64,000 bases of DNA from Cytidiella melzeri (GCA_022592445.1 JABYQR010000178.1:26194-90193); one strand, 5' to 3'; positions 35,401-46,365 are shown, counted from the first letter of the stretch. Numbers and translations are program-made. The notes: generated by a model from the sequence alone, not told the origin.

Positions 35401-36612
35401 AGTCGCACGCTGATCTGATGCAGGGAAAGGGCGCGTAGGCATCTTGCCTTGCGCGCATCCTTGACAGGGGTTTTTTGGTGGATCAAACTTGAAATCCGGT
35501 AATCCCTTTGTGTGACCCTTCAGACGGCGCAACACCTCATCGCCAGGGTGCGCAAAACGTCGATGGGCAATGTCATGAGTGACATGCGCAACTTGTCGAC
35601 TAGCGACATGTGCGTGATTCTGAATCCCAAACGTAGGACATCTAGGAAACAGAGGGTCGAAACGAAGCCGAAGCTTACCAGTTTCGCTGACAACGTCAAT
35701 TTGCTGGTAATCACCGGTAACACGCATGCCATTATTTAGCAGCTGACCGAGTGATATGAGTTTGACATTCAGATTTGGCATATAGTACACTTCGTTCAAT
35801 GTATAAGTGTCACCATTTGAGAGACGCATTGTAACGTTACCCACGATCGTAATTTTAACGTTCCGAGTTGCAGTTGAGATTGTGATCGGTTGTGGTAGAG
35901 TGCGTTTATCTTGCAACTCATTCTCATCAAAGGTGAAGTGCATAGAAGCACCAGAGTCTAGCAGCCACAAGTGTTGTGATTCTGCGTCGAGATGTTTCTC
36001 ACACTTAGTACATTCTGCAAAATCCCTGTCATGCACACATTTATTCGAGACGTTATGGTAATACATCGACGAAATAACTACGCGATCACGTTCACAAGCA
36101 GAATCTGTTGGAACGGCATCAGCGACTGTGAGTGCAGGGACGCAAGAACGAAAGACTTGCCAGTTGTAAGTACCAGCGGTCTTGAGGTAATCGTCGTCGT
36201 CGTCAGTACCGAACGAGACTGCATCATCCTCATCATCGTTGTAAGGCCCGGGAGTAGGCGCGCGGAGCTCGTCAAGGGACACAGGGGTCTCCTTGGAAGG
36301 ACTATCGTGGAAGACAACTTCCTTGTCTTCGCTGTCAGAGACAACGTCGACCCTGCCACGCTTCGAGGGGCGACTCGAACCTTCAACGAACTCTGGTTCA
36401 GGAGAAGGGCGCTTGGCTGATGGCTTGTCGCGAACAACAGCCTCGAGGGTACGGATACGCTCAGCCGTAGCAGGAACTCCAAGGCGCTGGGCGAGAGCCT
36501 GAGCAGCCTTGAAGCTGGGGTAGTTGTTTCCAGCTCGAACAAGGACGAGCACCAATACGCTTATCAAGCGGAACCTTAACTGGCTCAGGTGCAGGCACTG
36601 GAGCTGGAGCAA
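32476..36612 (-). CDS. copia pol polyprotein: protease, integrase, RT, RNase H
   Basis: The open frame from 36612 gives up to 1,378 residues; the sense part begins about AGNNYPSFKAAQALAQRLG at 36,530, because earlier residues overlap gag. In order: protease motif LLDSGASMHFT (about 35,960), GAG-pre-integrase HRRFAHPGDEVL with the CQGCAQGKM zinc region, integrase with catalytic HSDLKE, SDAGGEY and NGRAERF (D, D, E), a Pro/acid-rich linker, reverse transcriptase WVFDVKSDN and catalytic YVDDAIF (about 33,500), and RNase H FTDADWGSD, MDAEYMAL, KHIDIRYHFI. All catalytic residues are present. The stop codon TGA (32476-32478) lies inside the LTR. Expression from gag needs a +1 shift. Confidence 0.93.
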   Translation of the reverse strand: MLQLQCLHLSQLRFRLISVLVLVLVRAGNNYPSFKAAQALAQRLGVPATAERIRTLEAVVRDKPSAKRPSPEPEFVEGSSRPSKRGRVDVVSDSEDKEVVFHDSPSKETPVSLDELRAPTPGPYNDDEDDAVSFGTDDDDDYLKTAGTYNWQVFRSCVPALTVADAVPTDSACERDRVVISSMYYHNVSNKCVHDRDFAECTKCEKHLDAESQHLWLLDSGASMHFTFDENELQDKRTLPQPITISTATRNVKITIVGNVTMRLSNGDTYTLNEVYYMPNLNVKLISLGQLLNNGMRVTGDYQQIDVVSETGKLRLRFDPLFPRCPTFGIQNHAHVASRQVAHVTHDIAHRRFAHPGDEVLRRLKGHTKGLPDFKFDPPKNPCQGCAQGKMPTRPFPASDQRATRSFQIIHSDLKEFPVESYHRHKYVITFVDDFTSHTWLKALRQKSQAIDATRQFLAMVNTQFNAKVEKWMSDAGGEYKSKAFDDLLLDNGIVILQSTPHMHQQNGRAERFMRTMMDKAEAMRFTACLPPSWWNFTVEHAVHVYNRTPMRRHKWRTPYEILYSEVPDVSKLRVFGCGAYVFIPPKVRANKLAPKSEMMTYIGQTTYGWKFMRAPNNVVFEATQAEFDEDFFPKCPDSKTRQSRPREQRPADDDDDNHSDGLGFNDAGDDDIPPRRPHPSQKQPDRDLDEDPAPLPERSPSPPNDAPGDQPAPQLRRSARQRNPPPARPGDVYGKTTPTERQRSDLRRKLGNDQPKTSRPRRQDPQQVRKDGPAPRSPSPVQSDNPSEDPQPGNDSDSSELTPLNSENESASVEAEPAALCREGGANFLNYMLNKAVEPIDPMFNPREWTFRDILQLPKKEQAEWRKAAREELKALKDCKVYDLVDRPKNRKVIKNRWVFDVKSDNRKKARLVARGFTQVEGIDFDQIFSPVVRFETVRLILALSALEGWFMTGLDVRSAYLYGDLEEEIYMEQPEGFVEKGMEHLVFRLRKALYGLKQAGLVWWRTLDKFMKKLGFKRLRSDAGVFVKFDGEDIIVVVIYVDDAIFMGSNQFKVRQDKARFMDKWECRDLPEVKEFLRMRIQRHGTKLCIDQSAYLDKVLERCGMQDAKPAPTPLPDGYNPVTYEGAVDPARRSRFQMIVGSLLYIMLGTRPDIAFAVTKLAQQSANPSEDHISKALYICRYLIGTRDYRLEYDSQSDLGLVAFTDADWGSDPNTRRSQTGYILKLAGGVFSWQSRAQRTVAHSSMDAEYMALSDCSRQVIWVRSMLSELGYNLEPIPICCDNQGAIFVSTNPVTEKRLKHIDIRYHFIRDVVDQQLVQILFVPGEENPADLFTKNLGRVKFIKFRQMLGLEISIPGATVKAVRRKRPTILSEGEC
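32482..32490 (-). promoter_or_regulatory. polypurine tract
   Basis: GAGGGGGAG on the minus strand lies directly against the 3' LTR, the usual plus-strand DNA primer site. It also encodes the last residues of pol (EGE). Confidence 0.8.
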
Positions 36613-37507
36613 AGACGGGTGCCAGCGGTGCGGTCAACGCGACGCTAGCGAAGTGGTTGTGTTCACCGCCTTTATTGCCACGAGAGCGGTGACGAGTCCT
36701 CTTCTTTGGTCCATTCTGCTGCTGCTGCCCCTGCTGCGTCTGCTGCTGCTGACCCTGAGGGCGCTGCTGCGTCTGCTGCTGACCAAACTTCGGGTCGTTG
36801 CCAGGCTTACGCTTGACAGCGGTCACCTTTGAGGCCTGGGGCTGCACCTGCTTGCCTTTGCCACGTGACTTAGACTGCTCGTAGGAGTTGACGATGGCAA
36901 CACCAATATCGTCAGGCTTGACGTCGTTGACAGAGGTAGCGGCAGCGAGAAACTGGAGAAGGGTGTTGGCGTACGGAGGAGCCTTGGTGATAAGGAGCAT
37001 GCCCTGAAGAAAGAGCGGGACCTCTACGCCATAGCCGGACAGACGCTGGAAGTGCTGAAGGAACTGGTCGATCGCAGGTCCAGGGTGCTTGTCGGCAGCA
37101 ATGACATGGTCAATGGCATGCCTAAACTCAGTGAACATGAGGGGGACACTGGGCTTGCCATATTTCGCCTTGAGGAGCTCCCACACCTCATTAGCAGTGG
37201 GGAGATCCACAATGAGCTCTTGAATGGATGGGACAGCACGGAGGATAATCGCTCCACGTGCCTCCTCATCCTTCTCCGCCCAGGCATTGTAAGCGTCAAG
37301 CTTCTCCTGAGTAGGAGGGCGAGCAGCAATTGCCGGGCTATCACCATGGGCAGCGACGGCAGGAGTGCCAGTCAGCCGCTCCATAGGCTCCTCGACAGCG
37401 CGGAAGGATTTGCGCGTCATGAGGTAGGCCTTAATGTTTGTGCTCCAGACGTTCCAATTTGTACCGTCTAGATGCTTGATGGAGGAGAGAGTGGCATTGT
37501 CGGCCAT
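36461..37507 (-). CDS. copia gag capsid/nucleocapsid protein
   Basis: 348 codons from ATG 37507 (MADNATLSSIKHLDGTNWNV), with the copia gag core: YLMTRKSFRAV, EKDEEARGAIILRAVP, ANEVWELLKAKYG and RHAIDHVIAAD. The C-terminal third is Gln-rich (QQQTQQ repeats from CAG/CTG runs near 36,720-36,780) and basic (KKRTRHRSRGNKGG). I see no CCHC zinc knuckle in it. It overlaps the pol frame for 152 bp, with pol one base downstream. Confidence 0.9.
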   Translation of the reverse strand: MADNATLSSIKHLDGTNWNVWSTNIKAYLMTRKSFRAVEEPMERLTGTPAVAAHGDSPAIAARPPTQEKLDAYNAWAEKDEEARGAIILRAVPSIQELIVDLPTANEVWELLKAKYGKPSVPLMFTEFRHAIDHVIAADKHPGPAIDQFLQHFQRLSGYGVEVPLFLQGMLLITKAPPYANTLLQFLAAATSVNDVKPDDIGVAIVNSYEQSKSRGKGKQVQPQASKVTAVKRKPGNDPKFGQQQTQQRPQGQQQQTQQGQQQQNGPKKRTRHRSRGNKGGEHNHFASVALTAPLAPVFAPAPVPAPEPVKVPLDKRIGARPCSSWKQLPQLQGCSGSRPAPWSSCYG

Positions 37508-37717
37508 GATAATGTAAGAGTTCTAGGGGAAGACCTTCATCAGTGACGTTGAAAACAACAGCGACAAGGTTTCACCCTAGCGGGGCCCAAGCGGGCGCCC
37601 GCGGACAGCGTCGACGTCGATCGCGCGCAACATGGAACGAGGTACGCTCGACATGCGCGGCGAGAGCGAGCGCTGCAGATAAGCGCCGCACTCAATCGTC
37701 GTAGACGAGAGTGACAG

Positions 37718-37734
37718 GCGCGGGGCTCATAACC
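37718..37734 (-). promoter_or_regulatory. primer-binding site complementary to initiator tRNA-Met anticodon arm
   Basis: Directly inside the 5' LTR the minus strand reads GGTTATGAGCCCCGCGC. Its complement, GCGCGGGGCTCATAACC, is the anticodon stem-loop of eukaryotic initiator tRNA-Met (CAT anticodon) and not the tRNA 3' end. Drosophila copia is primed by a cut 5' half of this tRNA, so the same mode is inferred here. Confidence 0.85.
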
Positions 37735-38043
37735 TGTCGAGCCAGTATCGCCAACCGCGACACTAGCCCGACAGAGGCAGGGGAAAGGGACGCTTACCTG
37801 TTGTTGGTTGGTAGGGTTAGGTGTAGGCTTGGGGGCGAGTAGTAAGAGTAAAAGACGTATGGATTGCCTCGCAGACGTGAGGTTTTTATCTACTACTACA
37901 AGCGTACAAACAAATGTAAATACAGAGCGCGTGAGCGCTAGTCAGCTTTCCATCGCGTTTCGACACAGCGTAACATGCGGTTTCCGACACAGCTCAGCAT
38001 GTGCTTCGACACAGCTCAGCACATGCTTCGACACAGCTCAACA
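37735..38043 (-). repeat. 5' LTR of the copia element
   Basis: 309 bp, same ends and U3 repeats as the 3' LTR. Transcription of the element would start here on the minus strand. Confidence 0.93.
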
Positions 38044-38048
38044 ATTTT

Positions 38049-38936
38049 AGCATCTGGCTGTAAGTCATTTGACTAGTTTTCTGCTGGTGCTAATTCAGAC
38101 AGGCCACCACCGCCAGCCTTGAAGCTTGAAAAGCAAATTGAAGGCCATGAACGAACCCCCAACATCATAACCAGTCCCGCCTCAGATAAACTTCATTCGT
38201 ACTTACTCCGTCTATGTTAGCCGGAGACCCGGCGCTCATACATAGTAATTGTCCTTGCAGCTTCAGCTGTACACAGACATCAAGTGCGGTATGGACTCCG
38301 GTTGCAAACTCACAGCGAATTCTTGTCTCCAGATTTCATATACAGGCATCGGCATCGCTAAGTTCAAAGCATGAATTCAGGTTGTCAGTGAGGTAAGGCA
38401 TTCATACGCATTAATCTGTCGTTGCTTACCAGCAGCCTTGATAGAGTTGGATGCCAGGACTTCAGCGGCGAGTGGGTTTGGGACGGAGTTGCATACCCCC
38501 GGATCGCAAATATACGGGGTAGCGAACACAGGCTGCTACGATCACATACCACAACTTTGCAGAATGATACACGCCGGGTCTGCGTGTGATCAAAGATTTA
38601 GAAACAGTGGTCGTATTGCTCATTGATGATATGTAGCGAGACAACCCAAACTCAGAAGGCTAGCTTTAGCGAGGCGTTATGGACCTCTGTCTCCGATAGC
38701 AACTACACCACGGCAATTGGTACTAGTAGCATCTCCCCAATATGACTTCTAGTATCGTAATTTGCGTGATTTATACAATTCTCGTATGTTGCATGTATCG
38801 ATAAACAATATGATGCACGTGTGAGATCATAGGCTGTGAGAGCTGCACAAGCAACATTTACGGCGTAGTGCGTCCAATTTCAACCAGACAGATAAGGATA
38901 TACACCAATGCCGTCCTACTATACACGAATTCCAAA
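38049..38936. other. intergenic
   Basis: Right flank of the retrotransposon up to the GUT2 stop codon. No supported gene or repeat. Confidence 0.4.
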
Positions 38937-41651
38937 CTAAACCCCACCACCGCTCTTCTCGACAGGAATAGTCATCCTTTCGCGCTTGGAGGGCCGAGCA
39001 GGCGCGAACAGCACCTCTCGTAGCTCAGCACAGATCTAGTTGCATCGCCACGAGTGAATATTGACTCGAGGGAAAGAACCGAAAAAACCAGCTCACCTCC
39101 ATAAACTCATCAAAATCAACGTCGTTCTGCTTTGAATATCCCGCCTCCTCAAGCACATAATCGTAATCCTTCGCTTTGATCTCTTCAAACCCAGACAAAC
39201 TCTTCACCAGCCCAAACAGTTCTGTCTTGTTCAGCTTCGTGTGCACCGTCGGCCCCGGCTGCACCGGAGTCGACGACGGTGGTACCGTCGTCGTCTCCGC
39301 CCTGGCCGTGAACGCACGTCGGATCTCCTCAACCTCTCCCGCCTCGAACTGCGCCTGACTGTACATCATCTGCGCCGCCGGACGCTTTAGCTCGCCTGTT
39401 TTCAGCCCAAGAAGGGTTCGCACGGGTTCGAAAAGGCTCTTTGCTTCCTCCTTAGTCGCCATACTGGTACGTGGCACAGCGTTCGGCGGGAGACCCATGG
39501 ATGCGAGGAATACCGTAGTCTCTTGCAGCTCCTGCTCCTTGCGCTTGCGATCCCACGAGAGCTCTTCGGCGAGGATGTCGATGATTTGAGGGAGAGCGTC
39601 TAGGGCGGCTTGGGCGTTGAGGAACGACAGACGGGTTCGACGGGCGATGACGTCCGTGGCCTTCTGAGCGTATTCGTTGCGGACAGCGTAACGAACTTCG
39701 GCGTCGATGTCTGGGAGTGATCGTATCAACGGGTGGTGTATATCATGGATGAGAGATGGATAGTGCGTACATGGGTAATCTCCAGCGAGGCGAATCCCGT
39801 ACAACGGCCATGCCTTCCCGGTTGGCTGGGCCAATTCGCAGACTGTCCAGGCACGGTCGCCGTAGCTATCAGAGAGATGTTTTGCCACCTCGCTTTCCAG
39901 ACCAAACTAGTAAAATGATCAGGTGTTGGCGTATCGATGGAAAGAACCTGCGCGTACCCTTTGCACAAGGCCGATGAACATATTGCGACTCCACCCATCA
40001 CTGCCGATGAGTCTCAGTCTCTCCGTGACACAGCCACTCGTCGGCTTCAGAGCGAACACCTTGACCGCTTCATTAACAGTTTCCTCAGCCATAGCCCTGT
40101 ATGTCGTCCACTTGCCACCGGCAATCGTCAACAGTCCACTCTCTGAGACATGAATCATGTGGTTCCTGACGAGTCCTTCCGTGCTAGCTGCGTTTGGGTT
40201 CCTGACCAGCGGCCGTAAACCTGACCACGCACTGAGAACGTCGCCTCGGCGGACCTTGATATCCGGGCTGAGGTATCGACGGATCTCCTCCAGCACCCAT
40301 CGGATCTCGTCTTCATGCGCCGTCGGGTTCTCTTCTACGGCAGCTGGCGAGTCCGTGGTTCCTGCGATCGTGTTGCCCTGCCACGGAAGGAAGAAGATAA
40401 CACGGCCATCCGAAGTGGAGGGGTCAAGCAGCCCCATCTTTCGCGGAGAGTAGTAATTTGGAAGCGTAATGTGTATGCCTGAAGAGGCTTGAACAATTGG
40501 TTGATGCGAAGGGTTATCCATAGTGAGAAGCGTATCCGAGAAGGGACCAGTCGCATTGATGATTCCCTGCATGATTGACCCTTTCAGCATATACCGCGAG
40601 TGGATTAGTGGGCTGTGATACCTTTGCACGAACGTCAAATTCCTGTCCTGTCAGCTTGTCCGTCACTCGTGCACCGTACAGTTTTCCGGTCCCTGAGGTA
40701 TCCTTATGTAGTTGAGTGACCTCGACGTAATTTGCCACTATCGCGCCTTGCTGAACAGCAGTCATGACGAGAGCCATATTCATTCGTGCATCGTTGTGTT
40801 GACCTAACATAATAAAAATCAGAGAAGCATGTTGTGGCAAACAGCAATCCTAACCGTCGTAATAAACCAATGCACCCACTAGGCCCTCTTGCTTGAGCAT
40901 TGGGAAGGCTTCGAGGGCTTTGCCCTTGCTCATGAGGTAGGATGTTTCCATGTTCTCTTTGCCCGCCAGTATGTCGTACATTTTGCATCCTGACCAGTAG
41001 TACGGTACTTGCCAGTACCTATGCACCATTAGAATGGCAAAAAGAGAGTGGAGCGCAAACTTACTTGTAGATTGGGAGCATGATTGGAAGCATCGCAGAA
41101 AGATAGGGTGCGGTCTGCAGGAAGATCCGACGCTCGTGAAGAGCCTCGCGAACCAGCTTGTATTGCTCGTAGTCGAGCTCCATGACAGCTTTTTGCAGGT
41201 ACCTTACTCCTCCGTGGACGAGTTTCGTGGATTTTGAAGATGTCCCTTTGGCAGGGTGACATACGCGAGTCAAGAGAAGCCAAATGGAGCGAGATTGATT
41301 CTCACCTGAACTAAAATCTGACCTCTCGACCAAAGCAACTTTCAGTCCTCGGCTAGCAGCGTCAACTGCTACGCCAGCTCCTGTAGCACCTCCACCGACG
41401 ATCAGGAGGTCAAACTCCTGTGTGTATGTATCGCCCTCAGTCTGCCCAGACTCCTTCAGCCTCTCGAGCATCGATGCTCGTGAAGGGGGAGTCCACGGGG
41501 GCGGCGGTCTTCTCATTTCCTTAGTCGAAGGCGGATAGGTAGGACCAGAGTTCAAGTACCAGTACCCTCCTGCTGCAGCTACGACGGTTGAGCCTGAGGC
41601 GATGGCGAGGGTTCGCCGCGAGAACAGGGCCCGCCGTAGCATGGCTAACAC
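38937..41651 (-). CDS. GUT2: mitochondrial FAD-dependent glycerol-3-phosphate dehydrogenase
   Basis: Inner-membrane enzyme that oxidises glycerol-3-phosphate to dihydroxyacetone phosphate and passes electrons to ubiquinone; it serves glycerol use and the G3P shuttle. The start at 41651 (MLAMLRRALFSRRTLAIASG) gives a mitochondrial presequence and one hydrophobic segment, then the FAD dinucleotide fold DLLIVGGGATGAGVAVDAASRGL, GTSSKSTKLVHGGVRYLQ, NMALVMTAVQQGA, INATGPFSD, FFLPWQGNTIAGTTDSP, LSAWSGLRPLV and GGKWTTYRAMAEE. The C-terminal domain has RRTRLSFLNAQAA and a calcium-binding EF-hand-like stretch (NDVDFDEFME). The last intron joins FME to ICAELREVLF, and the protein ends EKSGGGV at 38937. 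About nine exons. Complete. Confidence 0.95.
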
Positions 41652-42987
41652 TGGAAACGTGAAGAGGGGTAGTGGTGGTGGTAGTTAGAAGAGGGAAATC
41701 GACGTTCGGAGAAGTTCACCATGGTTTGAGGCTTGAGCTGAGCCATATGAATCCGCTATTGCAAGCACAACGAGGGGCACCGCAGGTCACCGGACCGCGA
41801 TCGTTCCGTGTGACGTCCGCCATCAATATATATATGCATCACGTCTGCATAACGCTAACGCGCGACGTGCGTCACGCCCCTGTCCCAACTTCCAAGCCCA
41901 CCCAACTCTTCGTATTTATTGCCATGCATTGCTAGCTCCCCCTCGTCTGCACCATCTACTGCTGAGCTTTGCGATACTTGACATAGCATGCGCATGTACT
42001 ATCACGGAGACAACTCGGGGATCAGCTTCCTCTACCTCCACCGTTCAAGCACGTTCGCCACGCAACGAACAGCGGACGATTCCAACGGCAGAATGGAACC
42101 GAGGTATACAGGAACAAACCTGATAGAGGTACAGTGAATCCATCGATGGTCTTACACATCAAACAACTTGTGGTAATGTATGGCGATTCAAATTGGCGAT
42201 GGATGTTCTTAACATCCATATCCTCTTCCCGCTCATAGCCACCCATGCTGGAGAACTGAAGAGAGGGCCGTAGTCCCCTTTTTGTGCCCTAGGAAACTGC
42301 TACGTGCTCTACCTCAATCAGTACCTCATCCCGCGCTACGACGGCTCTGATCATTTCGCAAGATCTTTCCCGAGCGTAGGGAATTATCCCTCATAGCGAA
42401 CAACGACAAATTTCGAACGGCGAACTTAGAAATCTGTTACTGCAGGCTAATGTTGTAGAACGCACCGGCTAAAGGAAGAATACATTTCAAGTGGTGAATA
42501 AATGTGCCGTACCTTGAGCTGCAACAAAGTCTTAGTTTCTACACCGCAATACTAAAGGCAATACATGAATAACTAGCGAGCTGACCATGAATGTGACGCA
42601 CCTGCTCTGGCATATAAACAGCTGAGATGCCCAAGGAGGAAATATCGTTAGAGACAAAGGCCCGTGCCTACTTATACCTGTAACCTCAGTCATAGAACAG
42701 TGATAAGCGTCACAGATGAAGGCAGCGCAGATACCTACACCACTTGCCTTGGACTGTGGCCAGATATATTTGAGCACATAGCATCAACGGCAGATGACAG
42801 GCTTACCGGCTTACAATATACACCTGAAACCAAGCATATTTGAGCTTGCCGAGTGGCGACGATCCATTCAAACGAGCACACATGAAGAAAATAGTGTACA
42901 AACAAAGCAAACACTTCCGTAACCCAAGAATACACCAAGAAAACAATCCATGTCGTCTTGTCAAAAACCCAATTCAGACCTGCGTGA
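41652..42987. other. intergenic, GUT2 promoter
   Basis: 1.3 kb between GUT2 and the next minus-strand gene. A TATATATA string near 41,828 lies about 180 bp upstream of the GUT2 start and could be its TATA element. No ORF I can support. Confidence 0.4.
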
Positions 42988-45168
42988 TCAGAGCGACTGC
43001 AACTTGTCAATCAAGATGGCCCACTCCATGACAGTCACACCACGCATCAAAGCGTGGCACTTCAACTCCCTGTCCCTGGTTTCCTCGTTCATCCTTGCCA
43101 TGGCGCGCAGATGCTCGACTTTCAGGATCCCCAGCTCAGACACAACAGGAGCGATATGCAGCAAGGATGGCTCGCAGGACGAAAGTATGAGCTCGACAGG
43201 GGATGTCGTGGTCGACTTCACGGCGCTGCCCGTCGGAATTGCGTCCATCGGGACATACGCCCGGGTGTGGACTGGAGAGTGCGGGAGGGGGTACGCGTTC
43301 CTCTTGGACGAGCTTCTGCTCTCACTGCCTTGACTGTGAGGCGGGGTATGCAGATAAGAGACCATGTACTGGTATCATTGGAATCAGCTCGACGGTTTGT
43401 AACCGGTGCATTCGAAAAGAAATAATATACCTCAGTGCGCTGTTCGAATGGCTGTCCTGGCATGTTTTTCGCCATAGGGGACATGGGGTCAGTGCTTCCA
43501 GAGCGTTGCACGCTCGGTTTCAATGACGTGTTGCTGCGCCTGCGTCCGGATGGGGATCCAGAATGCTGGAGGGAAGGGGCATACAAACGCCTCGAGGCAT
43601 CTGATTGGCGGGAAGGTCTTTGGTAAGAGATCATGTACTGCAAGATTCGTCAACGATATGATATGGCTTTGCGCAGTGGGGAGCTTACCTCCGTGCGCTC
43701 GTACCCGTCCGCGCCAGAGTCCTTTGAGGTATTTTTACCGTGGCCCGCGCTACCGCTGCCGGAAGACCGCCCCCCGCTCCTGTTGGAAACATGGCGGCCG
43801 GTGTGAGAGTCATTTGAACAAATTCGGCGCGGAGCAGCCTCCTGCGACGACTTCCTAAGGTCTTCCATCGACGTGCTTTCAGCAACCTGCTCTCTCCAAA
43901 GGGAAATGGTCCTTTCTGGTCCATCCTCTACGACCCGATGCTCCACCAATTCCACCCTAGTCCTCCGCGAAGAAACTTCCCGAGAGTTGTCCACTCCACC
44001 TAACATGCTTGCGTTCCGTCCTCTCACATGCCCTCCCATCTCCGACCCGCGCACACTCAGAGCAACACCGTCTTCGCGTTCAGGATAATAAGGCTGCGGG
44101 GGAGCGACAGAGGCATCGTCCTGTCCACTGAGCATCATCTCCATCTCGTTCACATAGTTCTGATATCCCGAGATAGACACGTCGTAGTCACGGCCCTCGA
44201 CGCCCTCGATGCCAGTCGCGTTCCATACTGTAGGTGCCTCGGTTGTCGGCGCGTCAAAGCCGTCTGTGAGAGCGATGCTTCTCGTGAGTGCCTCGCGATG
44301 TTTCGAGAGGGATTCGCGGTCGCGCCGACGAAGCTGGCGGGGAGGTTGGTAGGAACCAGTGTCTAGATCACACCATACGTCCCAAAGGCGCGTGTTTTAG
44401 CGTTTAGGGAGACGAGACTGTAGAACCCCTGATAGAGGAGGAGGAGACCCACCACTGATCATGTCTTTCAAATACATGCCTCGGGTTTCGGTGTCGAGAC
44501 GTAGGGAAGCAGGAAATCGTGCAGGATTGGTGAGGCAAGGTCCTGGATCGATTCCAAAGGGGATTCTTGCGTCACTGCGAGGTGACCTATATCCCGGACA
44601 ACACGCTGCAGCCTCGTGTTGGGTCACGTGAGAATCCGTGGTGATTCATCTGCGTCGCCCGACGAGGACGGCTTGGGAGTCTTGCGGGTTGTGTGGTAGC
44701 CCATCGGAAAAGTGTTCATTGAGCGAGTGATTCTGCGTCATGGAAGCTCAGATGATATTGAAGCACACGACTTGTAACACTCGCACACTCACCTGCGATG
44801 ATGCCAGCCTTGCTGCGACGGCGGCGTTCACTGTCTGCAAGATCTGATAATCCTCTGGCAGTGCTATGTCTGCGTGGCAAGTGATCTCTGCCAGCTGGGG
44901 ACACGGCCTCTGAGCGACTCTTGCGTGTTATCTGGGACCTCCCAGGACATGACAGTTGGTCGTCAGGCAGCTTGTGCAGTTTCTAGCATGGAAAATTCTG
45001 CGGTTCGTGGAAGTTGAAGTGGGTTCTGACGAATGACGGAATAGTAGGATCTACAGCTATTACGTTAATATGTGTGTGCACCGCAAGAGAGACTCACGTC
45101 CACGCAGCGAGGTCACTATCTTGTGCCAGAGGACAGATCGCGGACCGTAAATCTTTGCAGATCAACAT
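42988..45168 (-). CDS. unrecognised Ser/Arg-rich protein, multi-exon
   Basis: No family recognised. The likely start at 45168 gives MLICKDLRSAICPLAQDSDL and AAWT, with a clean GTGAGT donor. Downstream exons read RKSRSEAVSPAGRD (about 44,900), DARIPFGIDPGPCLTNPARF (about 44,560), DTGSYQPPRQLRRRDRESLS (about 44,340), SISGYQNYVNEMEMMLSGQD (about 44,170), a long Ser/Arg/Gly-rich disordered segment (to about 43,400), and a final folded-looking part HLRAMARMNEETRDRELKCH ending LIDKLQSL at 42988. An in-frame TAA near 44,397 must be removed by an intron that I place only roughly (about 44,350-44,415). It could be one gene or two. Nuclear or signalling roles are possible, but nothing shows it. Confidence 0.55.
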
Positions 45169-46365
45169 GCGCAAGCTGTGTGTGTGATGGCTTCAAAACT
45201 GCACTGCTACCGCAAAGTCCATAACACAAAGTACTCATAGGCGGGTGTGCACAAAACCCAGATAGTCAAATTGTAGCGGAGCCCCACCAACTGACAGGTC
45301 GGACCTCTTCGGCAGGCTCGAGTCATAACTCAGTCCATACTCCGCCTACAGGTAATTCTCCTATGATACGTTCAAGTTCCCGACTGCTACGCCTTGAACT
45401 GGAGTGGTCATTTTGATGTTGTCAACGGCCCAATCATTCCTCGTACCTCGAAATACATCAGGGGAACTTCTTGAAACAGAGCCATATCTGAGTCCTTTGA
45501 TGCCCTCTGATGAGGCCCTCAATCTCATCATGTTGCAGGTATGATAGGTGATTCAAACGCATAGCGGTACAACCTGTCAAGTGGCTAAGAGATAACTTAT
45601 ACCACGCTCCTTGCAACCACAGCCCGACCGCTCATTCGTCCTAGGCTCGTACATGTTTTTCGCAATCGTGGAAAACCTATTTCACAGCGCGCCATCTGCA
45701 AGCATGGACGGTCGTCCAGAGGTATTAGGAAAGGCTTGAAGTTCAGTTTTGCTTTCGACCTCACCGTAGCCAAAATGACAGCCCTCCTGACAAGTCCTCC
45801 TCTGGCCATGACCTGCGCGACTCAACCGCTTGGGCGACATGCAGATACAGCGCAAAATCCTGTATGTCAGTCCATTTCAGCTGTCATAGTGTTGTATTCT
45901 CACCCAGGTCTGTTCAGATTCCTTCGAGCTGGTGTCCATGTTTGAACTATGGGTCATTAAGCGTTTGGTGGGGACCACAACCAATGATTTTTGCAGGACG
46001 ATAGGGCCGTCCCACGGCCCCACCATCTGCCAGGGGTTTGCAAGGCAAGGTACGCTCAGCCATTATGGCCCAAGTACAGAAACAGCTACCGCTGGAAATT
46101 CTTTTGACTTCAGGCGCAATTTCATAGATGCGGGCTTTTCAAAGTCTCGGCTACTCCAACAATGGCCAAGGGCAATTTTGGCTAGCTCGTAAAAAACAAC
46201 GTTTTCGGGCCACGCCTGCCTGAACGACGCAGATACCGACTCTGCGAGAGTACAAAGGTCCGCTCAGATATCTAATCCAAGTTTTCCCCCGCTTCACGTC
46301 CCTTCCTTAACGGACTGTCAGCTTCACCATAGCACTCACATCTCTCGGGATTCGAAACTGCTCAA
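45169..46365. other. divergent intergenic region
   Basis: Between an unrecognised minus-strand gene and the plus-strand RasGEF gene. It should hold both promoters. No ORF or repeat that I can support. Confidence 0.4.

Larger units (their letters stand above)
32173..38043 (-). mobile_element. complete Ty1/copia LTR retrotransposon
   Basis: A 5,871-bp element, minus strand, bounded by 309-bp LTRs and by the 5-bp target duplication ATTTT (32168-32172 and 38044-38048). Inside, in transcription order: primer-binding site, gag (37507 down), pol with protease, integrase, reverse transcriptase and RNase H, then a polypurine tract. Integrase before reverse transcriptase makes it Ty1/copia. By eye the two LTRs differ at three positions, all transitions, so the insertion is recent. 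Confidence 0.95.

Noticed and set aside
36720..36785. CTG/CAG triplet run considered as a microsatellite of interest
   Set aside because: It encodes the Gln-rich gag tail and is interrupted; ordinary low-complexity coding.
33000..37400. Many plus-strand ORFs of 60-150 codons across the copia element
   Set aside because: All are antisense shadows of gag and pol.
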